A stretch of 64,000 nucleotides of DNA from Dawidia soli (lineage in GTDB: Bacteria > Bacteroidota > Bacteroidia > Cytophagales > Cyclobacteriaceae). Below the pieces are notes generated by a model that was given only the letters and a program-made list of their open reading frames with translations, did not search any database and had not been told where the DNA came from. Positions 18,316 through 27,986 of this stretch are shown here, piece by piece (the first letter of the stretch is position 1; every line of letters begins with the position of its first letter). Position numbers and translations under genes: made by a program. The stretch is from NCBI RefSeq assembly GCF_018598185.1, contig NZ_JAHESC010000030.1, positions 29,526-93,525 of the forward strand, given 5' to 3'.

Positions 18316-19215
18316 TTACGATGATAACTGGCTCGCCAGGACGGCAATGCCCTCCGGAAAGCTGTGCGGCTCGTAGCCCAGCTCCCGGCGGGCTTTTTCA
18401 ATGGTAAAGCCCGTCTTCGCCGGCCGTTTGGCGGGCTGCGTAAAACGGGTGGAGTCGGTAGCCTGGATCAACGCCTTGTCCAGGTGGAAATAATCGGCGG
18501 TAGCCAGCGCGATCTGGTAAGGGCTCAGAAAGTCTTTGCCGGAAATGTGATAGATCCCCTGCGCGCGTTTCGCGGCCGCCAGGTAACACCCTTGCGCCAG
18601 GTCTTCGGCCAGCGTCGGCGTGCGCCACTGATCGTCTACGACCTGGATGGTCTTGCCCTGCTCCACGCTGTTTTTCACCCACAGTACGATGTTGGAACGG
18701 CTCATGTCGTTGGTGATGCCATAGACCAGCACCGTGCGGAGGATCGCCCAGCCCGCTGTGGCGTGCCGTTGTATATACTGCTCGGCGGCGAGCTTGCTTT
18801 CGCCATAGTAGTTCACCGGGTGCGGCGGCTCGGTCTCGTCCAGCGGGCCGTGCGAACCGTCGAATACAAAGTCGGTGGAGACGTGCACCAGGTGTATGGC
18901 GTGACGGTTGCAGGCGTTGACGATATGCTCCACGGCCGTGACGTTGGCGGCCCAGCATTGCTCGCGCTCGGTTTCGCACTGGTCCACCTGCGTCATGGCC
19001 GCGGTGTGGATGATCACGTCGGGTTTCTCGGTGGCCAGTACATGCTCCACGGCATGGCCATCGGTTACGTCCAGCGGCACAAAGCGGCCGGAGGTAAGGG
19101 GTAATACAGACTTGCCGCGGGCCGTGGCCACCAGGGTAATGCCCACAGTCTGTTGCAAGAGTGCGGTAAGCTTCTGACCCAGCAGGCCGTTGGCGCCGGT
19201 AACAAGGATCTTCAT
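18316..19215 (-). CDS. dTDP-4-dehydrorhamnose reductase-like SDR (RmlD family)
   Basis: 299 aa. NAD(P)-binding GxxGxxG at the N-terminus (KILVTGANGLLGQKL), TAAMTQVDQCE, HVSTDFVFDG, and the catalytic YxxxK in NYYGESKLAAEQY. RmlD makes dTDP-L-rhamnose. No rmlA, B or C genes lie nearby, so another sugar or SAM-synthetase-regulator-like role is possible. Overlap and spacing put it in the operon 3 bp after the cyclophilin gene. Confidence 0.85.
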   Translation of the reverse strand: MKILVTGANGLLGQKLTALLQQTVGITLVATARGKSVLPLTSGRFVPLDVTDGHAVEHVLATEKPDVIIHTAAMTQVDQCETEREQCWAANVTAVEHIVNACNRHAIHLVHVSTDFVFDGSHGPLDETEPPHPVNYYGESKLAAEQYIQRHATAGWAILRTVLVYGITNDMSRSNIVLWVKNSVEQGKTIQVVDDQWRTPTLAEDLAQGCYLAAAKRAQGIYHISGKDFLSPYQIALATADYFHLDKALIQATDSTRFTQPAKRPAKTGFTIEKARRELGYEPHSFPEGIAVLASQLSS

Positions 19216-19218
19216 GGA

Positions 19219-20091
19219 CTACTTTTTAGCAGAAGGCGGGTACTGATAGCCGTACAGTTTCTCGATCTTTTTCTTTGACAGCTCTTCGATCGTCACCGTC
19301 ATGCGGATATCTTCCAGGGGGCGTTTGGCCTGGTCGACAGATTGTTTGGCGATCGTGTCGATCACTTCCAGGCCTTTGATCACTTTGCCGAAAACAGTAT
19401 AGGAGCCATCCAGCTGCGGGGCACCGCCCACCGTGGTATAGGCCTTTACCTGCTCGGCCGGTACATCTTTTTCCGTATTGATGCCGGTCTCGTTCTCTAC
19501 GCGCGGCTTTAGCTTGAAAATAAAGTCTTGCGCGCCGTGCAGGTCGTTGGTCTGGTAGAACTGGCCGATGGAGTCGTACACCGGTTTATTAGCGGGGTTC
19601 TGGAAGAACTGCTGCATGGCCTGGTTGAACTTGGCCGGGTCGATCTTGATCTCTTCCTCCTTTACTTTGGTGCCGTGTACGATGTAAAACTGGCTTCCGC
19701 TGGATGCCTTGGAGGGATTCATCTGGTCGCCCAGGCGGGCCGCCGACAAAGCACCTTTTTCATGATAATATTTCGGGTTGAACTCGGCGTCGATGGTATA
19801 GCCCGGTCCACCCTGGCCCAGCATGGTGCCTTTGGGCGCCTTGCGCGAGTCGGGGTCGCCCCCCTGGATCATAAAGCCTTCGATCACGCGGTGGAACATC
19901 AGGCTGTCGAAATAATGCTCTTTCACGAGCTTGATAAAGTTCTGTTTGTGCTTGGGCGTTTCGTCATAAAGAATAGCGATCATATCGCCGTAGGGTGTGT
20001 GAAAGGTGACGACCTGGTCGCGCTCCTGCGCGCAGCCGGTGATAAAGATGCAGCAGAATAATGCGATGCCGGTTAAAAAAGTATGTTTCAT
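19219..20091 (-). CDS. Cyclophilin-type peptidyl-prolyl isomerase, lipoprotein
   Basis: 290 aa. Lipoprotein signal with lipobox ITGC at about residues 17-20, so probably periplasmic and outer-membrane anchored. Cyclophilin core: FHRVIEGFMIQGGDP, GALSAARLGDQMNPSKASSG, SQFYIVHG, and late SYTVFGKVIKGLEVID. Between these, about 75 residues (roughly 150-225) form a charged helical insertion not present in minimal cyclophilins. It probably assists folding of exported proteins. Confidence 0.92.
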   Translation of the reverse strand: MKHTFLTGIALFCCIFITGCAQERDQVVTFHTPYGDMIAILYDETPKHKQNFIKLVKEHYFDSLMFHRVIEGFMIQGGDPDSRKAPKGTMLGQGGPGYTIDAEFNPKYYHEKGALSAARLGDQMNPSKASSGSQFYIVHGTKVKEEEIKIDPAKFNQAMQQFFQNPANKPVYDSIGQFYQTNDLHGAQDFIFKLKPRVENETGINTEKDVPAEQVKAYTTVGGAPQLDGSYTVFGKVIKGLEVIDTIAKQSVDQAKRPLEDIRMTVTIEELSKKKIEKLYGYQYPPSAKK

Positions 20092-20125
20092 AACAGTGAG
20101 AGTATAGATCAGCGATACCCGGGGA

Positions 20126-21061
20126 TCAGGCGTTGTTGAGTTGTTGGCGTATTTCTTTCAGGATCTGCTCGCCGCCGATGGTCAGTACTTCGTTGGCGAC
20201 CAGCTCGCCCAGCTCTTTGGCTTCTTCCGTCGCAGCGGAGCGCTTTACTTTGATGACGCGCTGGCCGTCCAGTGAAATGAGGCCGGCCTTTAACGAGATC
20301 AGATCGCCTTCGAAGTGGGCATAGCCAAACGCCGGAATGCTGCAGCCGCCGTGCAGTGTTTTGAGGAACGCTCGCTCGGCGCGTACGCATACTGCCGTGG
20401 CGGGGTGGTTCACCCAGCGTTCGAGGATCTCTTTTTTATCAAACGCCAGTTTCTTGTGGCACTCTACGGCAATACAGCCCTGGCCTACGGCCGGTACGAA
20501 GTAACTGGTGGGGATCTTCTCTACGATATAGTTGTCGAAGCCCATGCGGTGTACGCCGGCATAGGCCAGCAACAACGCATCGCACTCGCCGGCTTCCAGT
20601 TTAGCAAAGCGCGTTTGGAGGTTGCCACGGATGGAAACAGCCTGTACGTTGGGGTAAAAGTGTTTGAGAAAAGCCACCCGCCGTGTAGCCGACGTGCCGA
20701 TGCGCAGCGTCGAGCCATTGGTAATATCGATCGGGCGGTTGCTGATCAGCACATCGTTCACGGCTTCACGCTCCGTAAAGGCGATCAGCTCCAGCTCATC
20801 GGGCAGCTCGGACGAAAGGTCTTTCGCGCTGTGCACGGCGATGTCGATCGAGCCATCCAGGAGCTTGGCTTCGATCTCTTCGGTAAAGACACCCTTGCTG
20901 CCGATCTTGGCGATGGAGACATCGAGGATCTTGTCGCCGCGTGTTTCGATCGGAACGATCTCGGTGCCATAGCCCGACGGGCGGATCAGGGACGCGATGT
21001 GTTCGGCTTGCCAGAGGGCCAGCTTGCTGCCACGGGTCCCGATGCGAATGGTTTTATTCAT
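20126..21061 (-). CDS. hemC: Porphobilinogen deaminase (hydroxymethylbilane synthase)
   Basis: 311 aa. Polymerises four porphobilinogens in haem biosynthesis. Visible: N-terminal IRIGTRGSKLALWQA, the active-site AVHSAKDLSSELP, arginine-rich GTSATRRVAFL and SIRGNLQTRFAKL, and the dipyrromethane-cofactor Cys240 in LHGGCSIPAFG. Tightly packed downstream of the delta' gene (1-nt gap). Confidence 0.96.
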   Translation of the reverse strand: MNKTIRIGTRGSKLALWQAEHIASLIRPSGYGTEIVPIETRGDKILDVSIAKIGSKGVFTEEIEAKLLDGSIDIAVHSAKDLSSELPDELELIAFTEREAVNDVLISNRPIDITNGSTLRIGTSATRRVAFLKHFYPNVQAVSIRGNLQTRFAKLEAGECDALLLAYAGVHRMGFDNYIVEKIPTSYFVPAVGQGCIAVECHKKLAFDKKEILERWVNHPATAVCVRAERAFLKTLHGGCSIPAFGYAHFEGDLISLKAGLISLDGQRVIKVKRSAATEEAKELGELVANEVLTIGGEQILKEIRQQLNNA

Positions 21062-21062
21062 G

Positions 21063-22184
21063 TTACGGATTAAGCGTTTTGGATAGTTTCAGGGACAGGT
21101 CCAGGAAGATCATCTTGGCACTGCCGTTGCGTTCCAGGTGGTATGCGGCATCGTTGAGCAACTTGTACGAGCTCTCGATCTTATCCAGCGTCAGCACTTT
21201 GCTAAAATCATGAACGAACTTCAGCTCTTCGCCGCGGGTGCGGTTCATCGCGCCGGCGCCCGAGATGTGGAGCATCGACTCGCGCATCATGTTGATGCTA
21301 TAGGTCATCATGTTGCGCTGGCTGAGCTTGTCCAGCCCGTGGTACGAGTCGGCCATGCCCACCAGCTGGCCATAGCTCTTTTTGAAACAGGCGCGCATCC
21401 AGTCGATGAAGACCGTAGCGTTGTTGTCTTCCGGGCTGTCGATCAGCCGCACGGCCTGACTGACGCTGCCTTCTGCCAGCTGCGCCAGCTTGTCGGCTTT
21501 GGCAGACTCTACGTTGTGACGTTCGCGCAGGTGCGCCGCTACTTCTTCGTCGTGCAGCAGCGGCACGGTTACGATCTGCGTACGCGAGATGATCGTCGGC
21601 AGCAGCTTGTCGGCGGCGTTGGTAACGAGTATAAAAAATGTCTGCGGGGGTGGTTCTTCGAGGATCTTCAGAATGCCGTTGGCGGCCGAGGTATGCATCA
21701 GCTCGGGCTGCCAGATGATCATGACCTTGTGCGGGCTTTCGAAGGGCTTTAACGACAGCGTCTTGATGATCTCGCGGCTCTCTTCGCGCGAGATGAGCGC
21801 CATCTTGTCTTCGCCACCATAGAAGTTCGTCCAGTCGTCGAGCGAACCGTACCACTGCTCGAGCAGGAACGACCGCCAGCTTTTCAGGATGTCGGCGCGG
21901 AAGCGGTCTTCATCCTTATCGTTCTTGACGTTGCTCAGGGGAAAAACAAAGTGTGTATCGGGGTGTATGAACTTGGCGTTCTTCGAGCATGCCGGGCACA
22001 CGCCGCAGGCGTCGTCGCCCTTGTTCTCGCAGTGCAGGTAGGTGGCATAGGCCAGCGCTAACGGCAGGTTGAGGGCGCCGGCGGCGCCTACGAAAAGTTG
22101 CGCGTGCGCGGTATGGTTGCTTTTGACAGCGTCGGTAAGAAGTTGCTTGACGTCAATGAGACCGGGTATGTCGGAAAATTTCAT
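21063..22184 (-). CDS. holB: DNA polymerase III delta' subunit-like (clamp loader)
   Basis: 373 aa from the ATG at 22184; the open frame extends upstream into the neighbouring gene and is ignored. AAA+-like clamp-loader subunit: start MKFSDIPGLIDVKQLL, four-Cys zinc module CENKGDDACGVCPAC, SREESREIIKTL, WQPELMHTSAANGILKILEEPP, ISRTQIV. The normal Walker A is degenerate (VGAAGALNLPL), as expected for delta', which does not hydrolyse ATP. Lies 1 nt after the nucleotidyltransferase-like gene. Confidence 0.92.
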   Translation of the reverse strand: MKFSDIPGLIDVKQLLTDAVKSNHTAHAQLFVGAAGALNLPLALAYATYLHCENKGDDACGVCPACSKNAKFIHPDTHFVFPLSNVKNDKDEDRFRADILKSWRSFLLEQWYGSLDDWTNFYGGEDKMALISREESREIIKTLSLKPFESPHKVMIIWQPELMHTSAANGILKILEEPPPQTFFILVTNAADKLLPTIISRTQIVTVPLLHDEEVAAHLRERHNVESAKADKLAQLAEGSVSQAVRLIDSPEDNNATVFIDWMRACFKKSYGQLVGMADSYHGLDKLSQRNMMTYSINMMRESMLHISGAGAMNRTRGEELKFVHDFSKVLTLDKIESSYKLLNDAAYHLERNGSAKMIFLDLSLKLSKTLNP

Positions 22185-22185
22185 G

Positions 22186-23367
22186 CTACATCTTTTCCCA
22201 CGCGCGGCTTTGCGCGGTGGTGTCAAAGATATGGCGGAGAATGGCTTTATCCACGTCTCCCAGCGTAACATTTCTTCGGCCCAGCACACGGCCTGCCGTT
22301 TCCAGGGCTTTTGACAACGTGTGTGTCACCAGGCCCTCGCCACCGCCCCAGGCGAACGACGGAATATGCGCCGGCGGAAAGCCGGCGCCGAACACATTGG
22401 CGCAGACATCCACCACGGTGCCGGTGTTGAACATGGTATTGATGCCGGCCTTGCTGTGGTCACCCATCATGAGCCCGCAGAACATGAGGTCGGTAGCTTC
22501 CGGCCCGTTCAGCGCATGGTTCCAGGGGCGCACTTTGTCGTAGTTGTTCTTCATGTTCGAGGCATTGGTGCCGGCGCCCAGGTTGCACCATTCGCCCAGC
22601 ACCGCATTGCCCAGAAAGCCGTCGTGGGCCTTGTTGCTGTAGCCAAACACCACCACGTTCGAAACCTCGCCGCCCATTTTAGAGTAGGGGCCGATGGACG
22701 AATCGCCGCGGATCTTGGCACCCACATTGATATGCGCCCCTTCACCCAAGGCAAACGATCCACGCACGACGGCGCCTTCCTGGATCATGCTGTCGCGGCC
22801 CAGGTAGATGGGGCCGTTTTCGGCGCTCAAAACACAGGCGCGCAGGTGTACTCCTTCTTCGAGGAAGATGTTTTCCTTCGGGCCATAGACAATGGTATGC
22901 GGATCGGTGATCGGAGCGGAAGTGCGGCCGGCCGTGATCAGGGCAAAGTCGAGCTTAATCTGCGCGGCGTTCGAAAGAAAGATCTTCCAGGTCCGGTCGA
23001 TGACGGTGACGGGATGGGCATATTCGATCGTGTTTTGCTGGGTCATGGCGCCAGCGGGCTGATTGGCGGCCAGCAGCATATCGTCTTTTACAAGAAAATA
23101 CTGGGCGGGTAAGGCTTTGATGGTGTCCACCAGGGTTTGGTCGGGACATACGGCGCCGTTGATCAGCAGGTCTTGCGCGGTGGTATGAAACGGAAACTTC
23201 TGTTGCAGGTAAGCTTCCGTGCGGAAGGAGACCTTGGTATTTAAGCGGCGTTCCCATTTTTCCTGGATGGTGAGGATGCCGGTACGGATGCAGGCTACGG
23301 GGCGAGTGAAGGTAAAAGGCAGGAGGGCAGTGCGGATCGAGGGATCGTCGAACAAAATCACATTCAT
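22186..23367 (-). CDS. Putative sugar nucleotidyltransferase with left-handed beta-helix (GlmU-like)
   Basis: 393 aa from the ATG at 23367. The N-terminal third resembles a shortened nucleotidyltransferase (VILFDDPSIRTALLPFTFTRPVACIRTGI), and the C-terminal half is a hexapeptide-repeat beta-helix (LGEGAHINVGAKIRGDSSIG, then LGEWCNLGAGTNASNMKNNY), like the acetyltransferase part of GlmU. It lacks the classical GxGTxM nucleotide loop, so nucleotidyl transfer is uncertain. This is a widespread Bacteroidota family often annotated as putative sugar nucleotidyltransferase. First gene of a compact six-gene operon. Confidence 0.8.
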   Translation of the reverse strand: MNVILFDDPSIRTALLPFTFTRPVACIRTGILTIQEKWERRLNTKVSFRTEAYLQQKFPFHTTAQDLLINGAVCPDQTLVDTIKALPAQYFLVKDDMLLAANQPAGAMTQQNTIEYAHPVTVIDRTWKIFLSNAAQIKLDFALITAGRTSAPITDPHTIVYGPKENIFLEEGVHLRACVLSAENGPIYLGRDSMIQEGAVVRGSFALGEGAHINVGAKIRGDSSIGPYSKMGGEVSNVVVFGYSNKAHDGFLGNAVLGEWCNLGAGTNASNMKNNYDKVRPWNHALNGPEATDLMFCGLMMGDHSKAGINTMFNTGTVVDVCANVFGAGFPPAHIPSFAWGGGEGLVTHTLSKALETAGRVLGRRNVTLGDVDKAILRHIFDTTAQSRAWEKM

Positions 23368-23464
23368 GCGCCAAAAATAGAACATGAAATTAACGCCGCA
23401 ACATACACCAAATCAGTGTGTGTGTCTGTGTGCGCCCACATGAAAAATAAAGTTACGACAACAA

Positions 23465-23490
23465 AAAAGCCCTCGTTTCCAAGGGCTTTT
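23465..23490 (-). terminator. Terminator of rpmE
   Basis: 9-bp stem (23465-23473 with 23482-23490). On the minus strand the second arm runs into a T tract. It lies about 25 bp beyond the L31 stop. Confidence 0.8.
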
Positions 23491-23514
23491 CTCTCCATTT
23501 TAAAGAAGAAGTTA

Positions 23515-23763
23515 TTATGCTTTCTTCTGATACTTGTTCTTGAATTTCTCTACGCGGCCGGCTGTATCGACGAACAGCTTCTTGCCAGTAAAGAACGGGT
23601 GCGAAGCAGAGCTTACTTCGACCTTGATAACAGGGTACTCTTTGCCATCCTCCATTTTGATAGTCTCCTTGGGAGACTGAGTAGAACGGCTGATGAATTT
23701 ATGATCGCTGGAAGTATCCCAGAAAACCACTTCCTTGTACTCCGGATGAATGCCTTTTTTCAT
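23515..23763 (-). CDS. rpmE: 50S ribosomal protein L31 type B
   Basis: 82 aa: [19 protein letters not shown], then [32 protein letters not shown]. It has no zinc-binding cysteines, hence the type B (C-minus) form, which can replace the zinc form when zinc is scarce. The start is the ATG at 23763; the longer open frame would cross the promoter at 23796-23825. Confidence 0.96.
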   Translation of the reverse strand: MKKGIHPEYKEVVFWDTSSDHKFISRSTQSPKETIKMEDGKEYPVIKVEVSSASHPFFTGKKLFVDTAGRVEKFKNKYQKKA

Positions 23764-23795
23764 ATCGATTCGTGCTTTTTGCCTTAAAAGGAGTG

Positions 23796-23825
23796 CAAAG
23801 ATAAGGAGCTTGCGCGGATATCCAA
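23796..23825 (-). promoter_or_regulatory. Promoter of rpmE
   Basis: Minus-strand TTG (complement of 23823-23825), 19-bp spacer, TATCTTTG (complement of 23796-23803). A perfect match to the Bacteroidota sigma-70-type consensus, ending 32 bp before the ATG. Confidence 0.75.
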
Positions 23826-23983
23826 ACGCTGGCGCCGGTTTTGATTCAGAACTTGTTTTCGGGTATCTTGCGGCCCCGGAATTAACCATTTTTTAAGCTA
23901 ATAATCCTGGTCAGCGATTGAAACATGCCCCGCAATACCGCTTTGCCCTTGGATTTCAATCATTTGCAGATAATTTCACAGGC

Positions 23984-25714
23984 ATGATAAAACGCTACTT
24001 CCTGCTGGCGATCGGGTGCATGGCCGCTGCCACCGCCGTTGCCCAAAGCTCGTATGCCCCCTTGAATGAAGATTATTATCACCTTGTAGACCGCTACGAA
24101 GTAAAAACGGGCTACATCCTACCCCAGCTTTTTACTTCTGTAAAACCCTATAAGCGATCGGCCATCATTGCCCTGGTCGATTCCGTCAACGCCGTGGAAG
24201 GGTTCCAGTCCCGCGCCGACCGGTTTAACTACAATTATTTACGAGACGACAGCTGGGAGTGGTCCCGGGCGGAAACCGCCGACAGCAAAAAGCCCTTCCT
24301 CAAACACTTCTACCGCAAAAAGTCCGATCTCTTTCACGTAGACGAACCCGAGTTCGACCTGCACGTAAACCCCGTGCTATACCTGGGTACCGGCCACGAT
24401 TCGCAGCGTGACGACGCCCTCTTCATCAACACGCGGGGTGTGGAGGTGCGCGGAATGGTCGACCGTAAGATCGGTTTTTATACCTACCTCGCCGATAACC
24501 AGGCTGTGCTGCCGTCGTATGTATGGAAGCAGATGTCGCTCAATCCGGTCATACCCCACGAGGGGTTCTGGAAGGAGTTCAAGTCGGGCAAGGGGGTCGA
24601 CTTCCTGCAGGCCCGCGGTCACATCACGGTGGATGCCAGCCGCAGCATAAATTTACAAATGGGCTACGACCGCTTCTTTATCGGCAACGGCGTGCGCTCG
24701 TTCATCTTCTCCGACTATGCCCCGCCGGTGTCGTTCTTCAAGGCCAACATCAAAGTGTGGAAGCTGAACTATCAATATTTCGTCAGCGAAATGACGGCCG
24801 ACATCACCGGCAACCTGGGCGGCAGCCGGCAGATGGACCAGGGCTATCCCGACAAGTTTGTGACCTTTCACCACCTCAGTGTGAACATCGGCAAGAAGCT
24901 GAACATCGGGGTGTTCGAGTCTGTGATCTTTAGTCCTGACGATACGCTGGGGGCCGGTAAATTTGAATGGGCGTATCTCAACCCCATCATCTTCTACCGC
25001 GCCATCGAACAGCAGAACGGCAGCAGCGACAACGTTATTCTCGGTATGGACTTTAAGTGGAACGCTGTCCGCAAGCTTTCGTTTTACGGACAGTTCGTGC
25101 TCGACGAGTTTGTACTCGATCACATCAAAGCGCGTGACGGCTGGTGGGCCAACAAGTTTGCCGTGCAGGTGGGCGGAAAATATATCGACGCCTTTGGTGT
25201 GCCCAACCTCGACCTGCAGGGTGAAGTCAACATCGCCCGGCCGTTCATTTACTCACACAATACCAACTATGCCAACTACAGCCATTACCAGCAACCGCTG
25301 GCCCACCCGCTGGGCGCCAACTTCGAGGAGCTGGTCGGTATACTCCGGTATCAGCCGCTGCCGCGTCTGAACCTGACGGGCAAGCTGATGGTGACGCGCG
25401 TGGGGCGCGACTCGACCGATTACAACTGGGGCAGCGAAGATCCGCAGAACTTTAAGTACAACTGGGGGGGCGATATCCTGAAGCGGAATACCACCCGCGA
25501 GAAAGAGTATAACAACAGCATCGGGCAGGGCGTGAAGAACGACCTGGTGTATGCCAGCTTTATCGCCTCGTGGCAGTTTCGGCACAACCTGTTCATCGAC
25601 CTGAACGTGGTGCTGCGACAGAGCAAGGCAAACCTGGCATTTTACAATAATAATACATCCATTACGTCTGTGGCGTTACGCTGGAATATTGCGCGGCGCT
25701 CGTACGAATTTTAA
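23984..25714 (+). CDS. Wzi/RemB-like outer-membrane beta-barrel protein
   Basis: 576 aa from the ATG at 23984 with a signal peptide (KRYFLLAIGCMAAATAVAQ). An N-terminal helical region (NEDYYHLVDRYEVKTG, LFTSVKPYKRSAI) is followed by a long barrel with strands such as INLQMGYDRFFIGNGVRSFIFSD. This pattern fits the capsule-assembly Wzi superfamily. In gliding Bacteroidota the related RemB is linked to surface motility. Assignment within the superfamily is uncertain. It is 18 bp upstream of the ABC exporter, so probably co-transcribed; export of a surface glycan or lipid is a reasonable inference. Confidence 0.7.
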   Translation: MIKRYFLLAIGCMAAATAVAQSSYAPLNEDYYHLVDRYEVKTGYILPQLFTSVKPYKRSAIIALVDSVNAVEGFQSRADRFNYNYLRDDSWEWSRAETADSKKPFLKHFYRKKSDLFHVDEPEFDLHVNPVLYLGTGHDSQRDDALFINTRGVEVRGMVDRKIGFYTYLADNQAVLPSYVWKQMSLNPVIPHEGFWKEFKSGKGVDFLQARGHITVDASRSINLQMGYDRFFIGNGVRSFIFSDYAPPVSFFKANIKVWKLNYQYFVSEMTADITGNLGGSRQMDQGYPDKFVTFHHLSVNIGKKLNIGVFESVIFSPDDTLGAGKFEWAYLNPIIFYRAIEQQNGSSDNVILGMDFKWNAVRKLSFYGQFVLDEFVLDHIKARDGWWANKFAVQVGGKYIDAFGVPNLDLQGEVNIARPFIYSHNTNYANYSHYQQPLAHPLGANFEELVGILRYQPLPRLNLTGKLMVTRVGRDSTDYNWGSEDPQNFKYNWGGDILKRNTTREKEYNNSIGQGVKNDLVYASFIASWQFRHNLFIDLNVVLRQSKANLAFYNNNTSITSVALRWNIARRSYEF

Positions 25715-25732
25715 CGACGGTCAGATCTTTTC

Positions 25733-27568
25733 ATGAAAGTATATTTTCGAGTATTACGGTACGTTCCTAACCTGGGCATTCGCCTGGTGCAGTTCTTTGG
25801 ATATTCCGTTCTGGGCATTGTCTTCGGGGTCGTGAATTATGCCCTCGTCATTCCGTTGCTCGACACCCTGTTTGGCGATACTAAAGACGCCAGCCAGGCG
25901 GTGCCGGCATACCCCACGTTCGAGCCTTCGCTCGACTATGCGACGGACCTTTTCAATTACCATATTCTGACCACGGTTCGTGACTATGGTATTATGCAGG
26001 CATTGCTCTTTATCTGCATTGCGTTGGTGGTGAGTATGCTCATCGCCAGCGTCTTTCGTTATATGGAACGCATGGCCGCATCGCGTATCAAGGTGGATGT
26101 CGTCAAGAATATCCGCATGGATATTTTCGACAAGGTATCGCAGCTCCACGTGGGTTACTTCAATGACCAGCGCAAGGGCGACCTGATCTCACGTTTTACC
26201 AATGATGTAGTGGAAGTCGAAAACGCAGCGGTCAACAGTTTGAAGTTTGTACTGAAAGAGCCCATTACCATCCTGGTCACCTTTGGTGTACTATTCTTTA
26301 TATCAGTAAAAATGACACTTTTTACTTTGCTGGTGTTTCCTATTACGGGGGGGATACTGTCAGAGATCATCAAACGCCTGAAGCGCCGGGCCATTCAGAG
26401 CCAGGAATCGCAGGGGCGCATCGTCAATATTTTAGATGAAGCGTTTGGCGGCATGCGGGTGATCAACGCCTTTAACGCCCGCTGGTTTGTGCTGGGCAAG
26501 ATCGATGCGGAAACCAGCTATCACCGCAAGGTGAACTTGTCGATGGCCCGCAAGAACGAGCTGGCCTCACCGGTGTCGGAGACGCTGGGCGTAATGATCA
26601 TGGCCGGCCTGATGTACTTTGGCGGCTCCATGGTATTGGGTGAGAACCCGGAGCTGACACCGGGTAAGTTCCTGGGCTTCCTGGCCCTGTTTGCGTCGAT
26701 CATTCAACCGGCTAAAAACTTCTCGAATGGTATCACCTCGGTGCAAAAAGGAACGGTGTCGGCGGAGCGGATCTTTCGCGTGATCGATACACAACCCCTG
26801 GTAAAAAATAAGCCTGACGCGAAACCCATCGGAGAATTTAAGGAATCTGTCGAGTTCCGGAATGTGAGCTTTGCTTACGAGCGCGACCTGGTGTTGAAAA
26901 ATATCAACCTGAAGGTTGAAAAGGGCAAGACCATCGCGCTGATCGGCCCCTCGGGTGGCGGCAAGTCCACGCTGGCCGACCTCGTACCACGTTTTTATGA
27001 CCCCACGGAGGGAGAAGTGTTGCTGGACGGTGTGTCGCTGCGGGACTATGAGCTTGAATCTTTGCGCAAGCAGATGGGTGTTGTTACACAGGAATCGATC
27101 CTGTTCAACGATACGATCTTTAACAACATCGCCTTCGGCCTTGAGCACGTACGCGAGGAAGATGTGATCCAGGCCGCCCGTGTGGCCAACGCCCACGACT
27201 TTATCATGCAGACACCCGATGGGTACCAGACGGTCATCGGTGAGCGCGGTTCGAAACTGTCGGGCGGACAGCGCCAGCGGTTGAGCATAGCGCGGGCGGT
27301 ATTAAAAAACCCGCCGATCATGATCCTCGACGAGGCGACGTCGGCGCTGGATTCCGAGTCGGAGCGGCTGGTGCAGGATGCGCTCAATAACCTCATGAAG
27401 AACCGTACTTCGATCGTGATCGCCCACCGGCTGAGCACCATCCAGCATGCCGACGAGATCGTTGTGATACAAAACGGTCAGATCGTTGAACGGGGGCGCC
27501 ACGAAACATTGCTAAACCAGAGCGGTCTGTATAAAAAACTTATAGAAATTCAAACCATGGACAGGTAA
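25733..27568 (+). CDS. MsbA-type ABC exporter (fused TMD-NBD)
   Basis: 611 aa half-transporter, works as a dimer. About six transmembrane helices in residues 20-340, then the nucleotide-binding domain: Walker A GPSGGGKS at 405-412, signature LSGGQRQRLS, Walker B IMILDEATSALDSE, and the H-loop IVIAHRLST. The substrate class (lipid A core, peptide, drug) cannot be told from sequence. The glycan- or lipid-export context is suggested by the upstream Wzi/RemB-like gene. Confidence 0.92.
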   Translation: MKVYFRVLRYVPNLGIRLVQFFGYSVLGIVFGVVNYALVIPLLDTLFGDTKDASQAVPAYPTFEPSLDYATDLFNYHILTTVRDYGIMQALLFICIALVVSMLIASVFRYMERMAASRIKVDVVKNIRMDIFDKVSQLHVGYFNDQRKGDLISRFTNDVVEVENAAVNSLKFVLKEPITILVTFGVLFFISVKMTLFTLLVFPITGGILSEIIKRLKRRAIQSQESQGRIVNILDEAFGGMRVINAFNARWFVLGKIDAETSYHRKVNLSMARKNELASPVSETLGVMIMAGLMYFGGSMVLGENPELTPGKFLGFLALFASIIQPAKNFSNGITSVQKGTVSAERIFRVIDTQPLVKNKPDAKPIGEFKESVEFRNVSFAYERDLVLKNINLKVEKGKTIALIGPSGGGKSTLADLVPRFYDPTEGEVLLDGVSLRDYELESLRKQMGVVTQESILFNDTIFNNIAFGLEHVREEDVIQAARVANAHDFIMQTPDGYQTVIGERGSKLSGGQRQRLSIARAVLKNPPIMILDEATSALDSESERLVQDALNNLMKNRTSIVIAHRLSTIQHADEIVVIQNGQIVERGRHETLLNQSGLYKKLIEIQTMDR

Positions 27569-27644
27569 GCCCGTTAGTAGAATTTCTTTTTTTCAGTTAC
27601 CTTTAACAAGTATATCGTACTAACGAGCATATTGGTTTTTAATC

Positions 27645-27962
27645 ATGAGTAAGAACAGAGTAATTTTTTATATCGTATTTGCACTTTTTCACCTGGGTGC
27701 ATTCATCTTCACTGTTGTACTCGACAATAACACCAACCTGCTCTTCAGTATGGTAAGCTGGGTGCCTTACTTTAAGTGGGTCACCTTTTTGGGAGTCATT
27801 CTTATCATAGCAGACGTTATTTGGTCATGGATCATCAATCGCGATTCGCAACGGGAAAAAGCAGCCCTGATACAGGAGCTGAACACCCTCAAGGCAAAAC
27901 TTTTCGACATGCAGGAGGCCTCGTCCAAGAGCGCCGGCAATCCCGCATCACAGACGAAGTAA
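27645..27962 (+). CDS. Small unknown membrane protein
   Basis: 105 aa. Two hydrophobic segments (about 5-27 and 42-65), then a charged helix (NRDSQREKAALIQELNTLKAKLFDMQEA) likely to form a short coiled coil in the cytoplasm, and a low-complexity tail. The layout resembles small LapA-like or YtxH-like membrane proteins, but I do not recognise a named family. Between the ABC exporter and yifB on the same strand. Confidence 0.8.
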   Translation: MSKNRVIFYIVFALFHLGAFIFTVVLDNNTNLLFSMVSWVPYFKWVTFLGVILIIADVIWSWIINRDSQREKAALIQELNTLKAKLFDMQEASSKSAGNPASQTK

Positions 27963-27986
27963 GCATCATCAACCCCCCGGGCCGTC

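Noticed and set aside
21063..22184. Inactive or damaged clamp-loader subunit
   Set aside because: The degenerate Walker A is normal for delta', so no damage is implied.
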